Source: Butyricimonas faecihominis (GTDB lineage Bacteria > Bacteroidota > Bacteroidia > Bacteroidales > Marinifilaceae). Taken from it: a stretch of 64,000 nucleotides of DNA. A program made the position numbers and the translations under genes. How positions within the stretch are numbered: position 1 is the stretch's first letter; the number at the start of each line of letters is the position of its first letter. A model generated the notes under the pieces. It did not search any database, had not been told where the DNA came from, and saw only the letters and a program-made list of their open reading frames with translations. This document shows, one piece after another, positions 17,706-26,273 of the stretch. The DNA is taken from NCBI RefSeq assembly GCF_033096445.1, contig NZ_AP028155.1, positions 2,361,880-2,425,879 on the forward strand, in the 5' to 3' direction.

Positions 17706-18910
17706 TATTTCTTGTATATCCCGCAAAAATCAAGAATCACTTTCCCGTCCGTCCAAGGCAATTCTTTAAACACGTCGTGAGCGACAAGCATCACCACGAT
17801 GTCCGCACGATCATAGGCTTCCCGGTAATTTGTCAATTTGAATACTTTATGCTCGCAAACATTGGGCTCCACGACTAAAATATCCGCATTACTACATCCC
17901 TGCATCACTTTCGTCGTGATATATTTTGCCGGGGATTCTCGTAAATCATCGATATTCGGCTTAAATGCCAATCCCATCATGGCGATAACAGGCGTACGCT
18001 GGTATTTCAATTGGAATTTCAACATTTCGTTTTGTACTTTCTCAGCGCACCAGAACGCCTTATAATTATTAATTTCCCGGGCATCGGCAATAATCTTCGA
18101 TTCCATGGGAAATTCCGCTGTGATAAAATAAGGATCCACGGCTATGCAATGTCCCCCGACGCCGCATCCCGGTTGCAAAATATTCACCCTCGGGTGCTTA
18201 TTAGCTAAATTTATCAATTCCCACACGTTAATTCCGGCTTTGTCACATATCAGGGAAAGCTCGTTTGCAAAAGCGATTTGTACATCCCGGGATGAATTTT
18301 CCGTTAATTTACACATCTCGGCAGTCCGAGCATTCGTGCGATGTAATGTTCCTTGAACGAATTGCACGTAAAACTCGACTGCTTTTTCTGTTGAAGCCTC
18401 GTTTATACCACCAATCACCCGGTCATTGTGTACCAACTCATAAATAACATTCCCGGGCAACACCCGTTCCGGACAATAAGCAATATAGATTTTATCCCGT
18501 AATTCCGGGCGTTCCGTGTAAATCAAACTCATCATCTTCTCGGTCGTACCAACAGGAGAAGTCGATTCAATCACGTACAAATCCCCCTCTTTCAGCAAAG
18601 GCAATACAGCACGGGTAGCTGCCTCCACGTAAGAAATATCCGGTTCATGATTCCCTTTAAACGGCGTAGGTACAACCATAAAATAAGCATCGCTTTTCTC
18701 GGGAACAACTGACGCTCGCAACGCCCCGCTTGTAATTACTTCCCCGAGCATCTCCTCCATCCCCGGTTCTATGATATGGAGTTTCCCTTGGTTTGTCAAC
18801 TCGACAACTCTCGGATTTATATCGACTCCCGTTATCTGTACACCATGTTTTGCGGCAATTATCGCCGTGGGCAGACCGATATAGCCTAACCCCATAAAGC
18901 ACGCCTTCAT
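17705..18910 (-). CDS. wecC: UDP-N-acetyl-D-mannosamine dehydrogenase
   Basis: About 401 residues. MKACFMGLGYIGLPTAIIAAK is the NAD-binding Rossmann start. STSPVGTTEKM, CPERVLPGN and the catalytic cysteine in GCGVGGHCIAVDP follow, with the family's C-terminal UDP-binding domain (GLAFKPNIDDLRESPA). It oxidises UDP-ManNAc to UDP-ManNAcA. The ATG at 18910 is chosen. A TTG two codons earlier is possible but less likely. With wecB it supplies the probable WecG substrate. Confidence 0.93.
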   Translation of the reverse strand: MKACFMGLGYIGLPTAIIAAKHGVQITGVDINPRVVELTNQGKLHIIEPGMEEMLGEVITSGALRASVVPEKSDAYFMVVPTPFKGNHEPDISYVEAATRAVLPLLKEGDLYVIESTSPVGTTEKMMSLIYTERPELRDKIYIAYCPERVLPGNVIYELVHNDRVIGGINEASTEKAVEFYVQFVQGTLHRTNARTAEMCKLTENSSRDVQIAFANELSLICDKAGINVWELINLANKHPRVNILQPGCGVGGHCIAVDPYFITAEFPMESKIIADAREINNYKAFWCAEKVQNEMLKFQLKYQRTPVIAMMGLAFKPNIDDLRESPAKYITTKVMQGCSNADILVVEPNVCEHKVFKLTNYREAYDRADIVVMLVAHDVFKELPWTDGKVILDFCGIYKK

Positions 18911-18926
18911 TTCCAAAATATATTTA

Positions 18927-20324
18927 TTAGTTTTTCATTAATCTCGTCAAATAATATTCTACCGCAACCGGCAATCGGGAATCAAACCAACGAATTGTTG
19001 TCTTATCGGCATAAATTCCGTACTCTACTTCATTTTCTTTTTCTAAGGTGATAAGTCCCTCCTGTACAAAATCGAAAAGGATAGAATCCACACGCAATCT
19101 CTCTGCACCCGATTTTTCTTTTATATCAGCAATCGTGATAATCTTTCCTGCTTTCTTTTCCAAAAAGAACTTCACTTTCACGACATCCCGCTCTTTACAA
19201 TTACGACATCCCGCTTCAACAAGCTGTTGCTCCAAACGAGCTAACTCTTCCCGCTTTTTCTTTATTTTAGAAGTCAACCAGACATGCAAAGCCGTCCACA
19301 ACACGACATCCAACATGATTAGCACGTTAATATTGATATACAAGCATAACGCCATATTCAGAATAATAAACAACGATGCTAAGGCAAGGATCGTGAACAT
19401 GGCTTTACGATGAGAACATCCCAGTGCCAAAAATTTATGGTGGATATGATTCTTGTCCGGCAAGAAAAGCGGTTGTCCCATACGATAGCGATGCAGAACC
19501 ACCCGAATGACATCAAAGCCGGGCACCAGCAAAACGGAAAAAGACACCACGATAAACGGATAGGCCATCTCTACTCCCTCTTTCCTCACGAGACATGCAA
19601 ACTTCACGGTCAATATACTTAATATCAAACCGATCACTAACGCTCCCGTGTCACCCATGAATATTTTATATCTCTTTTTTGCAATCCCGAACACGTTATA
19701 ATAAAAGAAGGGTATCAAGGCGCCCAGCGTGGTAAAAGCCAACAAGGAACTTGTCTCTTTGCCCTCGTAAAGGAATAAAATTCCCAAGAACAACAACGCC
19801 ACACAACTCAACCCGGAAGCCAAACCGTCGATCCCGTCGATCAAGTTCACGGCATTGATTACAAACACGATCAAGAAGATCGTCAAAGGGACTCCCACCC
19901 AAGCAGATATTTCCCATATACCACAAATACCATACAAGTTATTCACCCATGTGCCGGACAACGTGACCAATCCGGCAGCCATAATCTGGAACACGAACTT
20001 GATTCGCCAACTCACGCCCACCACATCATCCGCTATCCCGATCAAGTATAACAGGACACACGCACACATCACCATAATAAAGCTCGCGGTCATAAAATTT
20101 TCCATCACATTCGTGTCAAACCGAGAAAACACGGAAACTGTAACTCCTATTGCGAAAAAAATCGCCGGGAAAAATGCCACTCCCCCCAAACGCGAAGACA
20201 CACAAGTATGCACCTTCCTAGCATTGGGTTGATCGATCAAGTGTTTTCTGATAGATATAAGCAATATTTTAGGAATAAGGTATGCCGTGGCCAGTAAACT
20301 GATAAAAAAAGAAGAAAGAAACAT
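18927..20324 (-). CDS. WecA/MraY-family polyprenyl-phosphate sugar-1-phosphate transferase with extra C-terminal domain
   Basis: 465 residues. About 10-11 membrane spans contain the family's catalytic motifs: IGIADDVVGVSWRIK, NAVNLIDGIDGLASG and FMGDTGALVIG, then a DKNHIHHKFL loop. It would start the repeat unit by placing GlcNAc-1-phosphate (or a related sugar) on undecaprenyl phosphate. After the last span there is a soluble tail of about 110 residues (from KIKKKREELARLEQQ) with CRNCKERD and a winged-helix-like stretch (IITIADIKEKSGAERLRVD). The function of that tail is unknown. Confidence 0.9.
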   Translation of the reverse strand: MFLSSFFISLLATAYLIPKILLISIRKHLIDQPNARKVHTCVSSRLGGVAFFPAIFFAIGVTVSVFSRFDTNVMENFMTASFIMVMCACVLLYLIGIADDVVGVSWRIKFVFQIMAAGLVTLSGTWVNNLYGICGIWEISAWVGVPLTIFLIVFVINAVNLIDGIDGLASGLSCVALLFLGILFLYEGKETSSLLAFTTLGALIPFFYYNVFGIAKKRYKIFMGDTGALVIGLILSILTVKFACLVRKEGVEMAYPFIVVSFSVLLVPGFDVIRVVLHRYRMGQPLFLPDKNHIHHKFLALGCSHRKAMFTILALASLFIILNMALCLYININVLIMLDVVLWTALHVWLTSKIKKKREELARLEQQLVEAGCRNCKERDVVKVKFFLEKKAGKIITIADIKEKSGAERLRVDSILFDFVQEGLITLEKENEVEYGIYADKTTIRWFDSRLPVAVEYYLTRLMKN

Positions 20325-20342
20325 ACAACCAAATTTATTCTT

Positions 20343-21089
20343 TCACTCTATAGTCTCATTACAAGTATCGAATTCCCGCCTAGCCAAAATACGGAACACT
20401 CCTGCAAACAATTCAATATTCTCCCCGGTTGACCGGGTAAAACGTGTAATCATTTCCTCCTCCTGCCGTTTCACGGTAACTGCCAAACGAATCCGTTCTT
20501 CTGCCAATCGTTTCCGTTCTACTTCCGGTAACTCCATTGCCCCAACAACATTTTCATAAAAACAAAAAGCATCCCACCATGCCATCAATCCCTGACGCCC
20601 CGGATCACGAATAGAACCCAGCGCCTCGGAGATCAAACTTCCGGCCAACAGCCCGTTTTCCTCCTCCCCCGTCAGATAATAACAATTACATAACAATCGA
20701 CAGATATTCGGAGTCCGACACGGCAGAACGATCTTGTCACTTCCCCACGGGGTGAGTATATCGTAAGCCGCGTCCAACGCCGTGTTCAAGAAATTCAAGT
20801 CAGAATACAGTTGATAGGCATCCATCAGATCTACCGCATACCCGGCACGGGCATCAACAGGCAAATTCTTGTTCCCCGCCATCGGTTCTATGACCCGGGC
20901 AATCTCGCGGACTCGCTCGTGAATAGCATACGCCTCCCCGAAATCCTCCTCCAGCCAAGGGTACACGCGAACCATCGAGTACACGGACAAGTAACCATGC
21001 AAGAATCCTGACAACGCCGGGGAGGGACAACGCCCCATTTCCAACTCGCGCGACCGTTTATACAACTCGTGAAATAAAACTTTTTCCAT
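20343..21089 (-). CDS. Unrecognised helical protein following UpxY
   Basis: 248 residues. It is all-helical by appearance, with repeated short helix pairs (LYSDLNFLNTALDAAYDIL, NICRLLCNCYYLTGEEEN) that recall TPR-like folds. No catalytic motif is seen, nor a signal peptide or membrane span. In Bacteroides capsule operons the gene after upxY is upxZ, whose product inhibits the UpxY proteins of other loci. This protein has the same position but is much longer, and I see no sequence likeness to UpxZ. A regulatory role is inferred from position only. Confidence 0.6.
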   Translation of the reverse strand: MEKVLFHELYKRSRELEMGRCPSPALSGFLHGYLSVYSMVRVYPWLEEDFGEAYAIHERVREIARVIEPMAGNKNLPVDARAGYAVDLMDAYQLYSDLNFLNTALDAAYDILTPWGSDKIVLPCRTPNICRLLCNCYYLTGEEENGLLAGSLISEALGSIRDPGRQGLMAWWDAFCFYENVVGAMELPEVERKRLAEERIRLAVTVKRQEEEMITRFTRSTGENIELFAGVFRILARREFDTCNETIE

Positions 21090-21098
21090 TATTTTGTA

Positions 21099-21620
21099 CT
21101 ACTCTATCTTCTCCAAAAATGAACTCGGGATGTAAGACGTGGCAATAGAGGCCACCCCGTCCAAACGAATAATTACACGCTTGTGATTTTTCAAACGTAC
21201 CAGCTCCCCTTCCAAGCCCAGCAAGGGTCCCTTGATAACCCTCACCCGATCGCCTCGTTTGATACCCTTGTTCAAAACCTCCACGCTACCCGTCGAGAAG
21301 TCCAACAGGAACATGAAATCCTGCATCTGCTTGTCGGGGACCACGAGCGAGTGTCGTCCTTCTATATCTTTTAAATAAACGATATTCAGCGAGTGATCAT
21401 TTATTAGGGAAAAACTCGTGGCCTTGTCCGTGCGAATAAATATCAAACCATGAATCAAAAGTACACGGATCTTTTTACGACCCAGGGGTGTTTCACGAAC
21501 TTGTTCCTCCTGCGGCAAAAAATTCTCGATTCCCAGCTCGTCCAGTTTCCTCTTGATCAATAATTCCTGATTTACCCGGGTATAAGCAGCATACCAGTTT
21601 AACTTGTTACACGCAACCAT
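21099..21620 (-). CDS. UpxY-family transcription antiterminator (NusG-like)
   Basis: 173 residues from the ATG at 21620 (MVACNKLNWYAAYTRVNQE). The NGN domain follows (WYAAYTRVNQELLIKRKLDELGIENFLPQ), and a KOW-like motif sits near the C-terminus (KGIKRGDRVRVIKGPLLGLEGEL). UpxY proteins load at the leader of their own capsule operon and prevent early termination. It is the first gene of the operon, about 200 bases downstream of the inverted-repeat segment. The frame is open 22 codons further upstream, but those residues do not match the family. Confidence 0.92.
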   Translation of the reverse strand: MVACNKLNWYAAYTRVNQELLIKRKLDELGIENFLPQEEQVRETPLGRKKIRVLLIHGLIFIRTDKATSFSLINDHSLNIVYLKDIEGRHSLVVPDKQMQDFMFLLDFSTGSVEVLNKGIKRGDRVRVIKGPLLGLEGELVRLKNHKRVIIRLDGVASIATSYIPSSFLEKIE

Positions 21621-21819
21621 TATTTTTATTCTTTCCCTATTTTCTAGCGAACGATGATTTTCTTTGTATCTGTAATCCCCGGACACACGAACCGCCCGGA
21701 CGCGCTTCGCGCACTAACCCTGTCACGGGTCCTGATTTACGGCCATGTGTTCCACGCACTTCACTCTACACAGCAACAATGCATGGAAGCTGTCTGCACG
21801 AACGATTCATTTGAATTAA
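21621..21819 (-). promoter_or_regulatory. Leader of the capsule operon with short hairpins
   Basis: About 200 bases between UpxY and the inverted repeats. On the minus strand they contain two short hairpins: GCGCGAAGCGCG (around 21701-21712) and CCCGTGACAGGG (around 21718-21729). Long structured leaders of this kind are where UpxY proteins act in Bacteroides. The role here is inferred from that. Confidence 0.45.
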
Positions 21820-21975
21820 AAAAACGATCGTTTAATGATATTAACAAAGCAGACCTGTTAAATTGATAACCTAAAAGTGTAAATATCTAATTACAAGAAT
21901 CCAAAAAAAAATTGACAAATAGATGGTGATATTTAAAATTGATGTATATTTGCAGCGCATTAAACGATCGTTTTT
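21820..21975. promoter_or_regulatory. Invertible promoter segment, now pointing away from the capsule operon
   Basis: AAAAACGATCGTTTAATG at 21820-21837 and its exact reverse complement at 21958-21975 enclose 120 bases. Inside, close to the right repeat, TATATTTG at 21945-21952 matches the Bacteroidetes -7 box on the plus strand. A weaker ATTG-N19-TAAAATTG pair (21911-21941) also points right. No such box is seen on the minus strand inside the segment. Inversion would aim the promoter at UpxY. The AAACGATCGTTT core resembles, from memory, the recognition sites of the Bacteroides Mpi invertase. The operon is therefore inferred to be OFF in this sequence. Confidence 0.75.
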
Positions 21976-22454
21976 CGACGTTCATAGCCACTTAGATAAC
22001 ATGGCATTATACCCTCAATCTTCACACACATTTAACAATAATCGTCCATAAAAAAAATCCCTGATTAAAATCCGGTTTAACACCCTATACCCACCCTTAA
22101 AACATGGTAATACCACTCTAATAATCTCCTTGGTCCCTTTTACTACCCTTTCATCGCCCTTTCATCGCCCTTTGCCAATATAGCAACAAGGGCAAGCAAA
22201 GAGTTTTCAAAGGGGCATAATAGATTATAACGCCATATTTACCCGATTACAACTATTTCTTTTCAGATACTCAAAATGGGATTATATCCGGATACTTGCA
22301 AAACACAAGGAAAGAGGGAATAATCAATTTCAGAATCAAACTAAATTAGACACACCACTTCAAATTTAAAACGATTTCGGAATATATAATGACAATTTTT
22401 TATTAAACTCGCGTACATGCTGAGAAAAAATAGAATAAATCATATAAAGTAGTC
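21976..22454. other. Gene-free stretch between the invertible segment and the aminotransferase gene
   Basis: No convincing ORF on either strand. It holds two exact copies of CCCTTTCATCG at 22146-22167 plus a third partial copy. About 20 bases later there is an inverted counterpart (AAGGGCAAGCAAAG). This may form a hairpin that stops transcription from the OFF-oriented promoter. The last 100 bases are AT-rich and probably hold the aminotransferase promoter, but no exact box was found. Confidence 0.5.
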
Positions 22455-23771
22455 ATGCAAAATAATCTAATTGACAAAAAGATCGTTGACCAGAAACTGG
22501 CAGCCTGCGGGATCAGTGACATGGAAGATGCCACGATACGCGACATCGTGAAAGTGGTGAATATGGTGGAAGCCGAAAGCGGGGAAAAATTCATCCGTAT
22601 GGAAATGGGCGTTCCCGGACTTGCCCCTTCTAAAATAGGTATCGACGCCGAGATCGAGGCGTTACGTGCCGGATGCGCTCAATTCTACCCGATGCTCGAA
22701 GGCCACAAGGAATTCAAGGAAGAAGGTTCCAAGTTCGTGAAGAACTTCGTGGACATCGACATCAAGCCGGAAGGCATCATCCCGACCGTAGGTTCCATGC
22801 AGGCCTGTTTCGCCGCCTTCATGGCAGTAACGGAATGCAAGAAAGGAAAAGACACCGTTCTTTTCATCGACCCGGGATTCCCCGTTCAAAAAACACAAAT
22901 GCAAGTCATCGGAAAACCGTTCGAGTCATTTGACGTTTATAATTACAGGGGCGAAAAATTACGGGAGAAACTGGAAGAGCATCTTTCCAAGGGAAACATC
23001 GCTGCCATCCTGTACAGCAACCCGAATAACCCGGCTTGGATATGTTTCACGGACGAGGAGCTGAAAATCGTTGGGGAACTGGCCACCAAATATGACGTGA
23101 TCGTGCTGGAAGACTTGGCCTACTTCGCCATGGATTTCCGTCGGGATCTTTCCGTACCGGGTAAAGCCCCGTTCCAACCCTCAGTTGGCAAATACACGGA
23201 TAACTACATCGTCATGATCTCCGGTTCCAAACTATTTAGTTACGCCGGACAACGTTTGGGAATCATGTGTATTTCAGACGCTTTATACAACCGGAAATAC
23301 GACAACCTGCACGATCGTTTCGGGGGAATGGGTACCTTGGGTTACACTATCGTGAACCGGATCATCTACACGCTATCATCCGGAACCACACACTCCTGCC
23401 AGTACGCCATGGCTGCCATCTTGAAAGCCGCCAACGAGGGACGTATCAATATCCTCGACGGCGTACGGGAATACGCGGAGAGAGCCCACGCCATGAAAGA
23501 GCTGTTCACCAAATACGGTTTCGAGATCGTGTATGACCGGGATCTGGAAGAACCTATCGCTGACGGGTTCTATTTCACGATCATCTACCCGGGATTCACG
23601 GGTGGTGACCTCACGAAAGAAATTCTGTATTACGGCATATCAGCGATCCCGTTGCGTGACACGGGTTCCAAGAAACAAGGTCTCCGCGCTTGCGTTTCTC
23701 AAACCGGACTCCACCGGATGCCGGAACTGGAAGAACGCTTGAAACGATTCGCGGCAGATCACACGAAATAA
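22455..23771 (+). CDS. PLP-dependent aminotransferase, class I/II
   Basis: 438 residues of fold type I. Visible are LYSNPNNPAWICFTDEEL (substrate-binding N-P-N), IVLEDLAYFAMDF (the aspartate/tyrosine that bind PLP), and SGSKLFSYAGQRLG with the Schiff-base lysine. RACVSQTG near the C-terminus carries the carboxylate-binding arginine. The substrate cannot be told. It precedes an oxidoreductase operon for 2-oxoacids, which suggests it makes an oxoacid from an amino acid in a fermentative route. Base composition is normal. Confidence 0.88.
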   Translation: MQNNLIDKKIVDQKLAACGISDMEDATIRDIVKVVNMVEAESGEKFIRMEMGVPGLAPSKIGIDAEIEALRAGCAQFYPMLEGHKEFKEEGSKFVKNFVDIDIKPEGIIPTVGSMQACFAAFMAVTECKKGKDTVLFIDPGFPVQKTQMQVIGKPFESFDVYNYRGEKLREKLEEHLSKGNIAAILYSNPNNPAWICFTDEELKIVGELATKYDVIVLEDLAYFAMDFRRDLSVPGKAPFQPSVGKYTDNYIVMISGSKLFSYAGQRLGIMCISDALYNRKYDNLHDRFGGMGTLGYTIVNRIIYTLSSGTTHSCQYAMAAILKAANEGRINILDGVREYAERAHAMKELFTKYGFEIVYDRDLEEPIADGFYFTIIYPGFTGGDLTKEILYYGISAIPLRDTGSKKQGLRACVSQTGLHRMPELEERLKRFAADHTK

Positions 23772-23840
23772 TTGAAAATGGAAAATTGAAAATGTCTTGC
23801 AAAAATCTCATTTTCAATTTTCAACTTCAAGTTTTCAATT
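23770..23840. repeat. Inverted repeat made of ATTGAAAA phrases after the aminotransferase gene
   Basis: Left arm 23770-23794 (AATTGAAAATGGAAAATTG and on), right arm 23809-23840, starting CATTTTCAATTTTC. The arms pair over about 14-20 bases. It starts inside the stop codon, so it may double as a terminator. It belongs to the same phrase family as the repeats at 5.2, 26.1-26.3, 56.4 and 61.9 kb. Confidence 0.7.
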
Positions 23841-24019
23841 TACTGAAATTGAATCGGGAAAAGCTCCAGTGGAATGGTCTTAACATGAAAGTAAAACAAT
23901 GTTAAAATACAGGGAAACTATTTCATGATTCAATTTAAGTTTGTAATTTTATCCCGTAAATGTGTTACAAAATATAAGGCAAAAAGAGAATTTATTTATA
24001 AATCATAATCAATTCAATT

Positions 24020-24247
24020 ATGGCAAAATTTAGAGGCGCTATCGTCGTTGACAAAGAAAAATGCAAAGGATGTAACCTTTGCGTGGTTGCGTGTCCTACC
24101 AAAACTCTTGACTTGGCGAAAGAAGTGAATGGTAAAGGATACCACTACTCCGAGATGGTAAACCCGGAAGCATGTATTGGATGTGCCAGCTGTGCGTTGG
24201 TATGCCCAGACTCGGTGATCACCGTTTACAAAATGAATGTACAATAA
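24020..24247 (+). CDS. 4Fe-4S ferredoxin subunit of 2-oxoacid:ferredoxin oxidoreductase (delta)
   Basis: 75 residues with two clusters of the CxxCxxCxxxCP type, CKGCNLCVVACP and CIGCASCALVCP. It is the electron-transfer subunit for the complex encoded immediately downstream (19-base gap to the alpha subunit gene). The length and gene order (delta, alpha, beta, gamma) are those of the VorDABC/KorDABC layout in Bacteroidetes. Confidence 0.93.
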   Translation: MAKFRGAIVVDKEKCKGCNLCVVACPTKTLDLAKEVNGKGYHYSEMVNPEACIGCASCALVCPDSVITVYKMNVQ

Positions 24248-24265
24248 GAATAAAAACTACCGAAA

Positions 24266-25351
24266 ATGGCAGAAGTAAAATTAATGAAAGGGAACGAGGT
24301 ATTAGCCGAAGCTGCTATCCGTTGTGGATGTGATGCTTATTATGGTTACCCTATTACCCCGCAATCCGAAGTCATGGAGACTCTCATGTTACGCAAACCG
24401 TGGGAGGAAACAGGAATGGTCGTATTGCAGGCCGAAAGTGAATTGGCCTCTATCAACATGGTATACGGTGCCGCTGCTTGCGGTAAAAAGGCAATGACAT
24501 CATCATCTAGCCCCGGTATCTCGTTGATGCAAGAAGGTTTAACCTACTTGGCAGGAGCAGAACTTCCCTGCTTGGTGATCGATGTAGTACGTGGAGGTCC
24601 AGGATTGGGAACCATCCAACCGGCACAAAGTGACTATTTCCAAGCAACCAAAGGTGGTGGCCATGGAGACTACCACTTGATCGTACTTGCTCCCGCTTCC
24701 GTTCAAGAAATGAACGATTTCGTAGGACTTGGTTTTGACTTGGCATTCAAATATCGTAACCCGGCCATGATCCTTGCCGATGGTGTTATCGGACAGATGA
24801 TGGAAAAAGTTCAATTGAGCGAATATAAACCCCGCTGGACACAAGAAGAAATCGACAAAATGTCTGATAGCTGGGCTTTAACCGGTAAGAAAGCACACCG
24901 TTCTCACAATACGGTAACTTCATTGGAACTAGACTCTTACAAACAAGAGGTTTTCAACCACAAACTTCAAGAGAAATACAAAGCGATGGAAGAAAACGAT
25001 GTTCTTTTCGAAGAAATTCAATGTGAAGACGCGGAATACATATTTGTGGCTTATGGATCAGCATCTCGTATTTGCCAAAAAGCAGTACAACTATGCCGTG
25101 AAAAAGGAATCAAAGTAGGTATCCTTCGCCCGATTACCCTTTATCCTTTCCCGAAGAAAGAAATTGCACGCTTGTCTAAACAAGTTAAGGGTATCTTGAC
25201 AGTAGAAATGAGTGCCGGTCAAATGGTAGAAGACGTTCGTTTGAACGTGGCCAATAACATCCCGGTAGAACACTTCGGACGTTTCGGAGGAGTAATCCCG
25301 ACACCGGAAGAGATCGTTGAAGCACTTGAAAAACAAATTATAGGAGCATAA
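24266..25351 (+). CDS. 2-oxoacid:ferredoxin oxidoreductase, alpha subunit (VorB/KorA-like)
   Basis: 361 residues. MAEVKLMKGNEVLAEAAIRCGCDAYYGYPITPQSEVMETL is the pyrimidine-binding domain start; ITPQSE is a family mark. A central TSSSSPGISLMQEG and DVVRGGPGLGTIQPAQSDYFQ follow, and a C-terminal VAYGSASRIC domain ends it. With beta, gamma and delta it oxidatively decarboxylates a 2-oxoacid to acyl-CoA and reduces ferredoxin. The operon is closest in layout to branched-chain (VOR) or 2-oxoglutarate (KOR) types, which I cannot separate by eye. Confidence 0.9.
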   Translation: MAEVKLMKGNEVLAEAAIRCGCDAYYGYPITPQSEVMETLMLRKPWEETGMVVLQAESELASINMVYGAAACGKKAMTSSSSPGISLMQEGLTYLAGAELPCLVIDVVRGGPGLGTIQPAQSDYFQATKGGGHGDYHLIVLAPASVQEMNDFVGLGFDLAFKYRNPAMILADGVIGQMMEKVQLSEYKPRWTQEEIDKMSDSWALTGKKAHRSHNTVTSLELDSYKQEVFNHKLQEKYKAMEENDVLFEEIQCEDAEYIFVAYGSASRICQKAVQLCREKGIKVGILRPITLYPFPKKEIARLSKQVKGILTVEMSAGQMVEDVRLNVANNIPVEHFGRFGGVIPTPEEIVEALEKQIIGA

Positions 25352-25354
25352 GCT

Positions 25355-26122
25355 ATGTCAGTAGAATTAAAAGATATAATAAAAGAGGAGAATATTGTTT
25401 ACAAGAAAACTCCCGTGCTTACCGATAACGTGATGCACTACTGTCCGGGATGTTCCCATGGCGTGGTTCACAAAATTATCGCGGAAGTGATTGAAGAAAT
25501 GGGTATCCAAGACAAAACCATCGGTGTTTCTCCGGTAGGATGTTCCGTACTCGCTTACAACTATTTGGATATTGATTGGGCAGAGGCAGCACACGGACGT
25601 GCACCGGCCGTTGCAACCGGTATCAGCCGTATTCATCCCGATCGTTACGTGTTCACCTATCAAGGTGATGGAGACTTGGCATCTATCGGATGCGGGGAAA
25701 TCATGCACGCTTGTAACCGTGGTGAAAACATCGTGGTAATCTTTATCAACAACGCAATCTACGGTATGACCGGAGGACAGATGGCACCTACCACCCTTTT
25801 GGGACAGGTAACCGCTACCACTCCTTACGGACGTGACGCTAAATTGAACGGATTCCCGATGAAATTAACCGAATTACTTGCACAATTGGATGGAACTTGC
25901 TACGTAACCCGTCAGTCAGTTCACACCCCGGCTAACGTACGTAAAGCAAAAGCCGCTATCCGCAAGGCATTCGAGAACACCCGGAAAGACAAAGGAACTT
26001 CTTTCGTGGAAATCGTTAGTACATGTAACTCCGGTTGGAAAGTAACCCCGGTAGAAGCCAACAAATGGATGGTAGACAACATGTTCCCGAAATACCCGTT
26101 AGGAGACATCAAAGACATTTGA
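25355..26122 (+). CDS. 2-oxoacid:ferredoxin oxidoreductase, TPP-binding beta subunit
   Basis: 255 residues. YCPGCSHGVVHKIIAEV and later TYQGDGDLASIGCGEIMHA, with the GDGD and N residues of the TPP motif (IFINNAIYGMTGGQMAPTT), show the cofactor site. It starts 3 bases after the alpha stop. Together they form the catalytic core. Anaerobic fermentation or reductive carboxylation are both possible directions. Confidence 0.92.
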   Translation: MSVELKDIIKEENIVYKKTPVLTDNVMHYCPGCSHGVVHKIIAEVIEEMGIQDKTIGVSPVGCSVLAYNYLDIDWAEAAHGRAPAVATGISRIHPDRYVFTYQGDGDLASIGCGEIMHACNRGENIVVIFINNAIYGMTGGQMAPTTLLGQVTATTPYGRDAKLNGFPMKLTELLAQLDGTCYVTRQSVHTPANVRKAKAAIRKAFENTRKDKGTSFVEIVSTCNSGWKVTPVEANKWMVDNMFPKYPLGDIKDI

Positions 26123-26265
26123 AAATGCAGAATTGAAAATTGAAAATGAATATTATCTTTTCAGCTTTCAATTCTTATTGCCAAATTTAGAAAAATTTAA
26201 ACAATAACATGAACATTGAAGATTGGTTATCAACATTTTCAATTTTCAATTTTCAATTTTCAATT
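26121..26265. repeat. Repeat-built hairpin inserted between beta and gamma subunit genes
   Basis: Left arm 26121-26148 (two copies of the AATTGAAA phrase and flanks). The right arm at 26234-26265 consists of four TTTTCAA-type units. A further partial copy lies around 26159-26178. The 151-base gap is large within an otherwise tight operon. The element could weaken read-through to gamma. Confidence 0.7.
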
Positions 26266-26273
26266 AGAAAATT

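Noticed and set aside
20343-21089. Calling this gene upxZ
   Set aside because: Only the position agrees. Length and sequence differ from UpxZ as I know it.
21640-21866. Plus-strand frame of 70 codons in the capsule leader
   Set aside because: It crosses the inverted repeat and leader hairpins, and the product looks random.
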